DNA of 64,000 nucleotides. Source: Alphaproteobacteria bacterium. GTDB lineage: Bacteria; Pseudomonadota; Alphaproteobacteria; Thalassobaculales; Thalassobaculaceae. The stretch covers positions 162,466 to 226,465 of the forward strand of contig JANSYS010000006.1 in assembly GCA_024742275.1 (NCBI GenBank), read 5' to 3'. Shown here piece after piece: positions 26,840-34,848 of the stretch. The number at the start of each line of letters is the position of its first letter. Position 1 is the stretch's first letter. The notes under the pieces are model-generated. The model was not told the DNA's origin. It searched no databases and saw only the letters and a program-made list of their open reading frames with translations. The position numbers and the translations under genes are program-made.

Positions 26840-27321
26840 GGCGCGCTCCCGTGGTCGTCGGTCGGATCGGCGGGACGCCGCACCTCCATCCGGGTGAAGA
26901 ACGGTCGGCAGCCGACCGCCTCCCAGAACGCGCGGCCGCCGGGATTGCTCTCCAGCACGTCGAGGGTGACCCGCCCGCCCGGCTCCACCCGGTGTTGCAC
27001 GAACAGCTCGAACCCGTCGCGGCCGAGACTGTTGCGGCGATAGCGCCGGTCGATGCAGAACTGGCGGATGAACCGCTCGGGCACCGCCGGGTCGAGGGGG
27101 TGGGGGTTCGGCGCGTGGACGATGTAGCCGACCGCGTGGCCGTCGACGTCGAGGATGTCCTGGCTCCATTCGCCGCTGGCGAGCCATTCCCGGTGCCGCA
27201 CCAAGAGCTCGCCCAGGGTGGCCTTGCCGGGATGGCCCTCGTCTTCCAGGAGCTGGCGGTTCAGGGTGGCGAGGGTCTCGACATCGTCCTCCCGCGCCGG
27301 CCGGAGCCTCATGATGGACAC
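26836..27321 (-). CDS. GNAT family N-acetyltransferase
   Basis: A 161-residue GNAT fold protein. It begins MRLRPAREDDVETLATLNRQLLEDEGH, has the central strand HAVGYIVHAP, an acetyl-CoA-binding stretch around RRYRRNSLGRDGFELF, where the pattern R-x2-G is loosely kept, and the closing VTLDVLESNPGGRAFWEAVGCRPF with the aromatic/Asn pair of the family. The substrate is unknown. GTG 27321 has GGGGGG 6 bp upstream; ATG 27312 is an alternative. The stop overlaps the dehydrogenase start. Confidence 0.85.
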   Translation of the reverse strand: MSIMRLRPAREDDVETLATLNRQLLEDEGHPGKATLGELLVRHREWLASGEWSQDILDVDGHAVGYIVHAPNPHPLDPAVPERFIRQFCIDRRYRRNSLGRDGFELFVQHRVEPGGRVTLDVLESNPGGRAFWEAVGCRPFFTRMEVRRPADPTDDHGSAP

Positions 27322-27346
27322 GCGCTTCCCCCCAAAGTGATCCCCG

Positions 27347-29848
27347 TCAGATCTGCAGGCTGGCCTGCATCGGGCCGCCGATCGCCTCCTGGACGAGGGT
27401 CTCGGCGAAGTCGTCCATCAGCGCCTCGACCGCCCCGCCGGCGACCTGTTCCTTGCCGACCTCCAGCAGGACCGGCACCGCCAGCGGCGACACCCGGTCG
27501 AGCCGGCGATGGACGATCCGGCCCTGCACGCCGACCAGCAGGTCGGACAGCCGCCGGATGTCGGTCAGGCCCCGCGCCGCATCCTCCCGCGTCGCCTGGA
27601 GCAGGATGTGGTCGGGCTGGTGCCGCCGGAGGACATCGTAGATCAGATCGGCGTTGAAGGTCACCTGGCGCCCGGTCTTCTCGTGCCCCGGCAGCTTGCG
27701 CTCGATCAGCCCGGCGATGACGGCGACGTTGCGGAAGGTGCGCTTGAGCAGGCTGGACTCCGCCATCCACTCCTCCAGGTCGTCGCCCAGCATGTCCTGG
27801 TCGAACAGCGCGTCCATGTCCTCGCAAGCCTTCACCGACCACACCGCGATGACGTAGTCGGTGGCGACGAATCCGAGCGGGCCGAGCCCCATGCGCTCCA
27901 TCCGCCGGGTCAGCAGCATGCCGAGGGTCTGGTGGGCGTTGCGGCCGGCGAAGGTGTAGGCGACCAGGTATTCCCGGTCGGCCCGCGGAAAGCTCTCGAC
28001 CAGCAGGCTGTCGGCCTTGGGCAGGACCGAGCGCCAGCGCTGCAGCTCCAGCCATTCCTCGACCGGGCCGGGCAGGGTCGGCCAGCTCGCGCTGTCCTCG
28101 AGCATGGTCCGCACCCGGTCGGCGAGCTGGGTCGTCAGCGGCAGCTTGCCGCCCATATAGGCGGGCACCGCCGGCTCCCCCTCGCCGCCGGGGGAGCATT
28201 CGACGAAGGTCTCCCGCAGGCCCTGGAAGGTCAGCAGGCGGCCGGAGAACAGGAACGTGTCGCCCGGCCGGAGCCACTGGACGAAATACTCCTCGATCTC
28301 GCCGAGGATCCGCCCCCGTCCCATCCGCACCTTCAGCGTCGTCGCTTCGACGATGGTGCCCACGTTCATGCGGTAGGACTGGGCGACGCGGCGGTCCGCC
28401 ACCTCCAGCCGGCCGTCCTCGGTCTCGCGGACCCGCTGGAACCGCTCGTAGGCCTGCAGCGCGTAGCCGCCGGTGCGCACGAACTCGACCACCGCGTCGA
28501 AGGTCTCGCGCGGCAGGTCGGCATAGGGCGCGGCGGCGACCACCTCGGCATAGAGCGCGTCCGGGTCGAACGGGGCGGCGCAGGCGGTGCCGAGCACGTG
28601 CTGCGCCAGCACGTCGAGGCCGCCGGGCCGGGGCGCGTCGCCGTCCAGCTCGCCCGCGCGCATGGCGTCCAGCGCCGCCTTGCATTCCAGCACCTCGAAC
28701 CGGTTGGCCGGCACCAGCAGGGCCCGGCTCGGCTCGTCCAGGCGGTGGTTGGCCCGGCCGATCCGCTGCAGCAGGCGCGAGGTGCCCTTGGGCGCGCCGA
28801 CCTGCAGGACCAGATCGACCGCGGCCCAATCGATGCCGAGATCGAGCGAGGAGGTGGCGACCACCGCGCGCAGGCCGCCCTTCGCCATCATCGCCTCGAC
28901 CTTGCGCCGCTGCTCCGCCGCCAGGCTGCCGTGGTGCAGGGCGATCGGCAGGTGCTCCTCGTTGGCGTGCCACAGCGCCTGGAAGAACAGCTCCGCCTGG
29001 GCGCGGGTGTTGACGAAGACGAGCGTGGTCTTGTGCGCCCGGATCGCGGCGTAGATCCGGTCGATGGCGTACAGCCCCATATGCCCGGACCAGGGCAGGC
29101 GCTCCTCGTCCTTTTCTCCACCGGCCCCCGGTCCACTGGGCAACAGGATCTTCACCTCGGCCTGGGCCGCCTCGCCGCCGCGCACCACGGCGACGTCCGG
29201 CGCCGGAGCCCGGCCGGTCTTCGACAGATACGCCTCCAGCGCCGCCGGGTGGGCGACCGTGGCCGAGAGCCCGACCCGCCGCGCCTCGGGCGCCAGGGTG
29301 GCGAGCCGCGCCAGGGCCAGGGCCAGCAGCTCGCCCCGCTTGGTCCCGGCCAGCGCGTGCAGCTCGTCCACCACGACGCAGCGCAGGCCGGCGAAGATTT
29401 CGCCGGCGTCCGGATAGGACAGCAGCAGGGCGAGGCTCTCCGGCGTGGTGAGCAGGATGTGCGGCGGTTTCTTGCGCTGGCGCTGGCGCTTGGAAGAGGG
29501 GGTGTCGCCGGTGCGGGTCTCGGCGGTGACCGCGAGGCCCATCTCCTCGATGGGGGCGGTCAGGTTGCGGTGGATGTCGACCGCCAGCGCCTTCAGCGGC
29601 GAGATGTAGAGCGTGTGCAGCCCGGCGCGGGGATCCTCGGCCAGCTCGACCAGCGACGCGAGAAACCCGGCCAGCGTCTTGCCGCCCCCGGTCGGCGCGA
29701 TCAGCAGCGCCGACCGCCCGGCCCGCGCAGCGTCGAGCATCTCGAGCTGATGCGGATGCGCGGCCCAGCCCTTGGCCGCGAACCACGCCTCGAAGGCGGG
29801 CGGCAGGGCTGAAGCGCGGGGGGCGGGGAGGGGTGGGGTGTGGTTCAT
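27347..29848 (-). CDS. Ligase-associated DEAD/DEAH box DNA helicase (Lhr family)
   Basis: An 833-residue superfamily 2 helicase. Motif I APTGGGKTLAGF, motif II VVDELHAL, motif III GLSATVAHP, motif IV VFVNTRAQAEL, motif V VVATSSLDLGIDW, motif VI QRIGRANHR, and a C-terminal Lhr-type domain of about 400 residues. It belongs to the ligase-associated Lhr group, which usually lies next to an ATP-dependent ligase, an MBL-fold exonuclease and a PdeM phosphoesterase; none of these are adjacent here. ATG 29848 starts the protein at MNHTPPLPA; the longer open frame upstream is antisense to the glucan gene. Probable role is DNA repair. Confidence 0.9.
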   Translation of the reverse strand: MNHTPPLPAPRASALPPAFEAWFAAKGWAAHPHQLEMLDAARAGRSALLIAPTGGGKTLAGFLASLVELAEDPRAGLHTLYISPLKALAVDIHRNLTAPIEEMGLAVTAETRTGDTPSSKRQRQRKKPPHILLTTPESLALLLSYPDAGEIFAGLRCVVVDELHALAGTKRGELLALALARLATLAPEARRVGLSATVAHPAALEAYLSKTGRAPAPDVAVVRGGEAAQAEVKILLPSGPGAGGEKDEERLPWSGHMGLYAIDRIYAAIRAHKTTLVFVNTRAQAELFFQALWHANEEHLPIALHHGSLAAEQRRKVEAMMAKGGLRAVVATSSLDLGIDWAAVDLVLQVGAPKGTSRLLQRIGRANHRLDEPSRALLVPANRFEVLECKAALDAMRAGELDGDAPRPGGLDVLAQHVLGTACAAPFDPDALYAEVVAAAPYADLPRETFDAVVEFVRTGGYALQAYERFQRVRETEDGRLEVADRRVAQSYRMNVGTIVEATTLKVRMGRGRILGEIEEYFVQWLRPGDTFLFSGRLLTFQGLRETFVECSPGGEGEPAVPAYMGGKLPLTTQLADRVRTMLEDSASWPTLPGPVEEWLELQRWRSVLPKADSLLVESFPRADREYLVAYTFAGRNAHQTLGMLLTRRMERMGLGPLGFVATDYVIAVWSVKACEDMDALFDQDMLGDDLEEWMAESSLLKRTFRNVAVIAGLIERKLPGHEKTGRQVTFNADLIYDVLRRHQPDHILLQATREDAARGLTDIRRLSDLLVGVQGRIVHRRLDRVSPLAVPVLLEVGKEQVAGGAVEALMDDFAETLVQEAIGGPMQASLQI

Positions 29849-29916
29849 CTGGGGAGTATGTGGGGCTCGGCGGCGAGGGGGCAATCGCCACCCTCCGGCC
29901 GTTTGCACAGCTCCCG

Positions 29917-31518
29917 TCACCCCCCGCGCCGATAGCTCGCCGGGCGGTGCTGGTGCAGCCAGGTTTCGGTCAGGGGGGCGCCGTCGCGGTGCAGGTAGGC
30001 GCGGAGTTCGACCGGCTCGATCCCCTGCGGCGCGATATCGGTGACGAGGCGCCAGCGGTCGGTGCCGGGGACGCGCTCGCCACGGGCGCGGAGGACCGTC
30101 CCGCCCCGCGCCTCGACCGTCGCCGCAACCGTCTCCGGATCGAGATCGCCACGCAGATCGCCGCCGGCGAAATCGACCACGTAGCGGGTTGCGCCGTCGG
30201 GGCGGGGCTGGCCAGGCTCGCCGCCGCGCCCGGCGCGGGTGGCGGTGGCGCGGGCGATGTCGGCGGCGGGGTAGGGTTCCCGGTCGACCCAGTGCAGGCG
30301 GTAGGCGAAGGCGAACTCGGCTCCCGCCACGGCCGGCGCGTCGGGCACCCACTGGGCGACGATGTTGTCGTGGATCTCGTCGTCTGTCGGGATCTCGATG
30401 AGCTGCACCGCGCCTTTGCCCCAGTCGCTCCGGGGTTCGACCCAGAGGCTCGGCCGCAGGTGGTAGTTCACGCCGTCCAGGTAGTGCTCGAAATTCCGGT
30501 CGCGCTGCAGCAGGCCGAACCCCTTCGGATCGGCATCGACGAAGCTGGAGGTGACCACGGTCTCCGGATTGTTGAGCGGGCGCCAGATCCGCTCGCCCGC
30601 GCCGGTCCACAGCGCCAGCCCGTCGGAATCGTGGATCTCCGGCCGCCAGTCGCGGGCCGGGTCGGTCTTGCGCTCGGAATACCAGTACATGGAGGTCAGC
30701 GGCGCGAAGCCGAGCCGCTCCACGTCCCGCCGCAGGAACACGCGGGCGGAGATGTCCATCACCACCCCGCTGTCGCGCAGCAGGTCGAAGGTATAGGCGC
30801 CGGTGACGCTCGGTCCGTCGAGCAACGCGTGGATGCGCAGCCCGTTGGGCCCGCCGGCATCCGGCTCCAGGTGGTACTCGATGAAGTCCGGGAATTCCTC
30901 CGGGCCGCCGGTGGCGGCGTTGACGCAGAGGCCGCGGGCCGAGAGGCCGTACTGGCCAAGCGCGCCGATCGCCCGGAAATAGGAGGCGCCGAGAAAAGCG
31001 GCCCAGTCCTGGGTCCGCCAGTCGTCCCGGTCCCGGTCCTCGTGGATGCGGAACCCGGCGAACCCTGCGTCGTCGGGCAACTCGCCGATGATGTTGCCGG
31101 CCGGGATGTCGAACAGGTCGGCCGCGTAGCGGACCGGCGCGGAGGCGCCGTTGCTGACCGCGAAGATCGCCACGGGCCGGGGGAAGTACTGGCCGAGCGG
31201 GAAGAAGGTGACCGGGTAGGATCCGTCGGCATCGGCGAACAGCGCGTCGTCGCGCCGGTACTGCACGCCGCCATGGGCGCTGTAGTCGATCCGGGCGGTG
31301 ATTTGCGGGGCCGGACTCGGCCGCGTCTCGAACGGCCGTTTCGCCATCTCGGCGGCGCGCGCCGTCAGGATGTCGGGGGAGAACGGGGTTGGCTCGCCGA
31401 GGCTCGGACCGCGCCCCGCCGCCTCGATCCGTCGGGGCAGAGATGCCATGGCCATGGCGGAGACCGCCGCCGTCGACAGCAGAAATCGCCGCCTGCCCAA
31501 AGACCGTATCGTCATCAT
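29917..31518 (-). CDS. Periplasmic glucan biosynthesis protein OpgD/OpgG family
   Basis: A 533-residue MdoG/OpgD family protein. The N-terminus has a Tat signal (SLGRRRFLLSTAAVSAMAMA), as in OpgD. The beta-sandwich domain follows with ATFFPLGQYF and the family hallmarks IHEDRDRDDWRTQDWAAFLGASYFRA and GLCVNAATGGPEEFPDF. It acts in the periplasm on osmoregulated beta-glucan backbone structure. No glucosyltransferase opgH is next to it. ATG 31518 is used with a GGGACGG site. The 269-bp gap beyond carries a tandem repeat before the bcp gene. Confidence 0.92.
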   Translation of the reverse strand: MMTIRSLGRRRFLLSTAAVSAMAMASLPRRIEAAGRGPSLGEPTPFSPDILTARAAEMAKRPFETRPSPAPQITARIDYSAHGGVQYRRDDALFADADGSYPVTFFPLGQYFPRPVAIFAVSNGASAPVRYAADLFDIPAGNIIGELPDDAGFAGFRIHEDRDRDDWRTQDWAAFLGASYFRAIGALGQYGLSARGLCVNAATGGPEEFPDFIEYHLEPDAGGPNGLRIHALLDGPSVTGAYTFDLLRDSGVVMDISARVFLRRDVERLGFAPLTSMYWYSERKTDPARDWRPEIHDSDGLALWTGAGERIWRPLNNPETVVTSSFVDADPKGFGLLQRDRNFEHYLDGVNYHLRPSLWVEPRSDWGKGAVQLIEIPTDDEIHDNIVAQWVPDAPAVAGAEFAFAYRLHWVDREPYPAADIARATATRAGRGGEPGQPRPDGATRYVVDFAGGDLRGDLDPETVAATVEARGGTVLRARGERVPGTDRWRLVTDIAPQGIEPVELRAYLHRDGAPLTETWLHQHRPASYRRGG

Positions 31519-31665
31519 CCGTCCCTTCGTGTGTGCGACCGGCCCCCGTCTGTTCGGCGGAACGGGGGACCGACACGCTCTTTGACCAGCCGCGGAGGAC
31601 GGTTATTCCCGACGGCCGCCCGGCGCGATTGAGAGCGGCCCGAGAACGGTATCGCCGGGGGCCCG

Positions 31666-31740
31666 ATCGGCAGGCGCCCGATTGACAGGGGCCCGATTGA
31701 CAGGGGCCCGATTGACAGGGGCCCGATTGACAGGGGCCCG
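31666..31740. repeat. 15-bp tandem repeat upstream of bcp
   Basis: Four exact back-to-back copies of ATTGACAGGGGCCCG at 31681-31740, preceded by one degenerate copy at 31666-31680. Each unit contains TTGACA, the sigma70 -35 consensus, so four such hexamers are spaced 15 bp apart. No good -10 hexamer lies 17 bp past the last one. Confidence 0.9.
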
Positions 31741-31787
31741 GTCACGCCCGACATCTTTGCCGATGCAACCCTGAGGAGACCCGATCC

Positions 31788-32255
31788 ATGAGCCTCGATG
31801 TCGGAGACAAGGCCCCGGACTTCACCATGCCCACCGACGGCGGCGGCGAGGTGTCGTTGGCCAAGCTGAAGGGCAAGCCGGTGGTGCTGTATTTCTACCC
31901 GCGCGACGACACGCCGGGCTGCACGAAGGAGGCCTGCGGGTTCCGCGACGCGCTGCCCGACTTCTCCGGCGCCGGCGGGGTCGAGATCATCGGCGTGAGC
32001 CGCGACACGGTCGCCAAGCACGACAAGTTCAAGGCCAAGTACGACCTGCCCTTCACCCTCGGCTCGGACGAGAGCGGGGCGGTGACCGAGGCCTACGGCG
32101 TGTGGGTCGAGAAGAGTATGTACGGCAAGAAGTCCATGGGCATCGAGCGCTCCACCTTCCTGATCGACGGCGACGGCGTGATCCGCGGCGTCTGGCGCAA
32201 GGTCAAGGTGCCGGGCCACGTGGAAGAGGTGCTGGAGGCGGCCAAGGGGCTGTAG
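31788..32255 (+). CDS. bcp: Thioredoxin-dependent thiol peroxidase (Bcp/PrxQ peroxiredoxin)
   Basis: A 155-residue peroxiredoxin. It has APDFTMPTDGGGEVSLAKLKGK, and the peroxidatic centre YPRDDTPGCTKEACGFRD with Cys at residue 46 and a resolving Cys five residues later, the Bcp/PrxQ pattern. It reduces hydroperoxides with thioredoxin. It begins after AGGAGA at a good spacing. A 15-bp tandem repeat with TTGACA copies lies just upstream. A stable hairpin follows 12 bp after its stop. Confidence 0.95.
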   Translation: MSLDVGDKAPDFTMPTDGGGEVSLAKLKGKPVVLYFYPRDDTPGCTKEACGFRDALPDFSGAGGVEIIGVSRDTVAKHDKFKAKYDLPFTLGSDESGAVTEAYGVWVEKSMYGKKSMGIERSTFLIDGDGVIRGVWRKVKVPGHVEEVLEAAKGL

Positions 32256-32267
32256 CAGCGTGAGCGC

Positions 32268-32299
32268 CCGATCAGGCCCACTCGGTGGGGCCTGATCGG
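32268..32299 (+). terminator. Strong hairpin after bcp
   Basis: Arms CCGATCAGGCCCAC and GTGGGGCCTGATCGG pair with one bulged C around a TCG loop, just after the bcp stop. There is no T-run behind it, so it could end transcription weakly or simply stabilise the transcript end. Confidence 0.6.
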
Positions 32300-32466
32300 C
32301 CGGGTGACCGACGCCGCCGGGTAACGCGTCAAGGCCGAGAATCGCAGGCGGCGACAACTCACTGCTGCCCCGAATTCAGGAATAATTGCTCAACTTTCTA
32401 TAGTGATGGTTGGTGGGGGTGTGCAGACTGGCGAGGCCTCTACGCGGCTGGTGCCGGTGGGGCGCG

Positions 32467-32619
32467 TTGGAGTCATCGGTGACGGTCGGCGGTCGCCCCG
32501 TGCGCCCGACGCCGGGGATGACGGTGACGGTGGATATCTGGACGGGCGAACGCCGTGTGGCGGAGTTCCTGCTGCAGCCGGTGCTGCGGTACGCGGCGGA
32601 GGGGTTGAGGGAGCGATGA
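32467..32619 (+). pseudogene. C-terminal remnant of a HlyD-type membrane fusion protein (copy 1)
   Basis: The frame reads [20 protein letters not shown] and then [15 protein letters not shown] before the stop, which is the C-terminal end of type I secretion adaptor proteins (HlyD/LapC/PrsE family). The rest of the adaptor is absent: upstream sequence is unrelated. It ends TGA 32617-32619, overlapping the ATG of the membrane-protein gene at 32616 (ATGA), so the downstream gene was once coupled to a hlyD gene. A second copy lies at 33461-33627; over 130 bp (32490-32619 and 33498-33627) they differ at about 12 positions without gaps. No inner-membrane ABC exporter or TolC is adjacent. Confidence 0.72.
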
Positions 32620-33176
32620 CGTCGATCTTCTGGTTCGTCAGAACGGTTTGGACCCGCTACGTCGGCTTGTTGCCTGAGAACCATTCGGCGGTCGACAGGA
32701 TGCATTTTTGCATGGCTTTCCTGATGGTTCTGGGAGGAGTGGCGGCAAGCCTAGGCTTTCTCGTCGTGTCCGCGTTCGGAGCTCTTTTCATCTATCCAAC
32801 ATGCGTGCTGGCTATGGTCGGAGGATTCGCTGTCTGGAGTCAGGCTCGCGGGTCGTTCGGTGACGATCTGACGGACCATGGTGACTTCGGGTATCTCGTT
32901 GCTTTTGCGATGTCTTTTGCGGCGGTCTTTTCCTTGCTTTCGATATACAGGGGATTTTCTCCATCAACCTTCGGCGCTTCAGATGCCAGCTTTCTCATCG
33001 AAGACGCGATACTCGCTTCTACAATGATTGCAGCGGGAACGGACGTAATTCGGCCCATTGCGCAGTTAATGACCAGTGCTTTCGTCATTACAGAATTCAT
33101 GATGTTGGCGTATTTTTTTTGTGAAAATGAGAGCGTTATTTCGAAAAAGCAAATCACGTTCAATCGCCAATTATGA
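32616..33176 (+). CDS. Hypothetical membrane protein following the first HlyD tail
   Basis: I do not recognise this 186-residue protein. It has about four hydrophobic stretches: [20 protein letters not shown] near residue 33, [38 protein letters not shown], and a C-terminal segment. The ATG overlaps the stop of the HlyD remnant, and GAGGGAG gives a good ribosome site. Composition moves from core-like at the 5' end to AT-rich at the 3' end. It is followed by another low-GC membrane gene. Confidence 0.65.
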   Translation: MTSIFWFVRTVWTRYVGLLPENHSAVDRMHFCMAFLMVLGGVAASLGFLVVSAFGALFIYPTCVLAMVGGFAVWSQARGSFGDDLTDHGDFGYLVAFAMSFAAVFSLLSIYRGFSPSTFGASDASFLIEDAILASTMIAAGTDVIRPIAQLMTSAFVITEFMMLAYFFCENESVISKKQITFNRQL

Positions 33177-33417
33177 GCGAGAAATATTTTCTAGAGTATC
33201 TGGTACAATAAAAACCTTAAAAGTATCTTTTGTAATTCTTATATATTTCTGGTACATTTACGTTTCTTTTGGAGAGGTTTATTCATTGAGAATAATAGAA
33301 GGAGAGACTTCGTATTTTGCGGCATATTTTTTGGCAAGATCATTTATTTCAATGTGTCTGTATGTTTCTCTTTATTTTATAATCGTGCGTGTCGCTATGA
33401 GAATTTCGGCGGATTAG
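33127..33417 (+). CDS. Hypothetical membrane protein (96 aa), AT-rich
   Basis: A 96-residue protein with a basic N-terminus ([19 protein letters not shown]) and two to three hydrophobic segments (SFVILIYFWYIYVSFG, YFLARSFISMCLYVSLYFIIV). It overlaps the end of the previous gene by 50 bp and has no clear ribosome site, so its start is uncertain. AT-rich composition and membrane character match the other small genes in this patch. Function unknown. Confidence 0.45.
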   Translation: MRALFRKSKSRSIANYEREIFSRVSGTIKTLKVSFVILIYFWYIYVSFGEVYSLRIIEGETSYFAAYFLARSFISMCLYVSLYFIIVRVAMRISAD

Positions 33418-33460
33418 GTGGGTTCTGAATCATGATGAGCGTCTGCCCAGGCCTATCTGG

Positions 33461-33627
33461 AAGGACCAGACGATTGCTCTCGACGGCGAGACGATGACGG
33501 TCGCCCCGTGCGCCCGACTCCGAGGATGGCGGTGACGGTGGATGTCCGGACGCGCGAACGCCGTGTGGCGGAGTTCCTGTTGCAGCCGGTGCTGAGATAC
33601 GCGGCGGAGGGGTTGAGGGCGCGATAG
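33461..33627 (+). pseudogene. C-terminal remnant of a HlyD-type membrane fusion protein (copy 2, frameshifted)
   Basis: Same HlyD tail as copy 1: PVRPTPRMAVTVDV, then [20 protein letters not shown], stop TAG 33625-33627. Just upstream a stretch reading DQTIALDGETMTV fits the preceding part of the adaptor but sits in another frame, so this copy is frameshifted. It shares an ungapped 130-bp match with the first copy. It is followed within 65 bp by another small AT-rich membrane-protein gene, repeating the arrangement of the first copy. Confidence 0.7.
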
Positions 33628-33689
33628 AAGTTGTGGGCACGAAAAATATTAAGATTAACCGTGTCGACCTTCTAATAAAGAGGGAAATT

Positions 33690-33926
33690 ATGGAAATATT
33701 ATATTATCTGTTTTTCCGATCTCCTCATGTTTATGTGCCAGTTTTTGCTATTTTTTCATGGGTATTTGTGCCGAGTAGTTTTTCGGATTTTTTTGAAGGG
33801 ATGTATTTATCGGCAGCTTTAAAACTTATCCCCGCATTGTACTTAAATATAACCGGGGTCATTTTGATTTACAAAAAAATTAAAGATAAAAAAGAAAATC
33901 ATGAAAACGACGCGGGCAATGCCTGA
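33690..33926 (+). CDS. Hypothetical small membrane protein (78 aa) following the second HlyD tail
   Basis: A 78-residue protein with two hydrophobic helices (VPVFAIFSWVFV and ALKLIPALYLNITGVILIY) and a Lys-rich tail (KKIKDKKENHEND). ATG 33690 follows AGAGGG at a suitable spacing, better than an upstream in-frame start at 33633. AT-rich, unlike the flanking core. Two transmembrane helices plus a basic tail are typical of small immunity or holin-like proteins, but nothing shows such a role. Confidence 0.5.
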   Translation: MEILYYLFFRSPHVYVPVFAIFSWVFVPSSFSDFFEGMYLSAALKLIPALYLNITGVILIYKKIKDKKENHENDAGNA

Positions 33927-33983
33927 ACTAGGTGCGGGTACAGAAAACGATCATAGTTGTCGATCAAAGTTTCCGTGATTATC

Positions 33984-34096
33984 CGTCATCCCGGGCGGCG
34001 CCGGACCCGATCCGGCGGTGGCCCGGGACCGAGCTTCTCACCGTCCCTGGGTCCCGGCCCGTCCCTGGATCAAGTCCGGGACCGGCCGGGATGACG
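33984..34096. repeat. Palindrome-ended intergenic repeat (alphaproteobacterial REP-like)
   Basis: Outer arms CGTCATCCCGG (33984-33994) and CCGGGATGACG (34086-34096) are perfect inverted repeats; the interior has GGATCAAGTCCGGGACC and GGACCCGATCCGG motifs common in dispersed alphaproteobacterial repeats. It separates the HlyD-tail patch from the core hydrolase gene. Confidence 0.65.
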
Positions 34097-34143
34097 GCGG
34101 GATGTTCGGGGACGGGACCGCGGCGCCACGCCGCTCCCGGCGC

Positions 34144-34848
34144 TCACGCGTATTTCAGCAGGATCTCGGTCAGCTCTTCCGGGGCGTCGACCATCACGTC
34201 GTGGCCGCAGTCGACCGCGTAGGTGTCGAAGTCCCGCTCGCGGAAGGTCTCCAGCATTTCGTCGAACTGCGGCGCCGGGTAGCCGGCGGCGCGGATGTAG
34301 ACGCGGGTCCTGATCGCGTCGAGCGCGCCGGAGAGGTAAAGCGGCTCGGTGAAGCAGGCGAGCGGCAAGTCGGTGCATTTCGAGTCGACCCAGGCCTGGT
34401 CCGCCTCGTTCACCATGAAGGTCGCGGCGGTGGTCGGCGGGATGCGCCAGCCTGCCCCCTTCGCGCGGGCGGCGGCGAAGGCGGCCTCGTTCTGCTCCGG
34501 ACGGCGCAGATCCATCGCCGACTGGCCGTGGCCGGGGACCAGCGCGTCCAGGAACAGCAGCGATTTCACCCGGCCCGCCGCCCGGTCGGCCGCGCCGGTG
34601 ATCACAACGCCGCCGTAGGAGTGGCCGACCAGCACCACGTCGGTCAGCTCCTCCCACTCCAGCAGGCCGACCACGTCCTTGATGTGGGTCGTCAGGCTGA
34701 TCGTCGGACTCATCAGGTGCGCGCGGTCGGCCAGCCCCGTCAGGGTGGGGGTGAAGACCGTGTGGCCGGCGGCGCGCAGCCTGTCGGCGACGCGCACCCA
34801 GCACCAGCCGCCGTGCCATGCGCCGTGAACGAGTACGAAGGTGGTCAT
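34144..34848 (-). CDS. Alpha/beta hydrolase fold protein
   Basis: A 234-residue alpha/beta hydrolase. The start FVLVHGAWHGGWCW gives the oxyanion-hole HG, the nucleophile elbow is VLVGHSYGGVV (Ser in GHSYG), the acid is likely near FLDALVPG, and the His is near AVDCGHDVMV. It resembles the esterase/salicylate-esterase-like group. It is co-oriented with the dihydrodipicolinate synthase-like gene; ATG 34848 overlaps that stop by 4 bp (ATGA), with GGGAGG upstream. The substrate is unknown. Confidence 0.88.
   Translation of the reverse strand: MTTFVLVHGAWHGGWCWVRVADRLRAAGHTVFTPTLTGLADRAHLMSPTISLTTHIKDVVGLLEWEELTDVVLVGHSYGGVVITGAADRAAGRVKSLLFLDALVPGHGQSAMDLRRPEQNEAAFAAARAKGAGWRIPPTTAATFMVNEADQAWVDSKCTDLPLACFTEPLYLSGALDAIRTRVYIRAAGYPAPQFDEMLETFRERDFDTYAVDCGHDVMVDAPEELTEILLKYA

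Noticed and set aside
27509..31632. Plus-strand frames of about 600-770 codons opposite the helicase and glucan genes
   Set aside because: Antisense of two well-supported genes; composition is arginine-rich and no domain is seen.
31681..31740. Short tandem repeats considered as CRISPR
   Set aside because: Units are contiguous without spacers.
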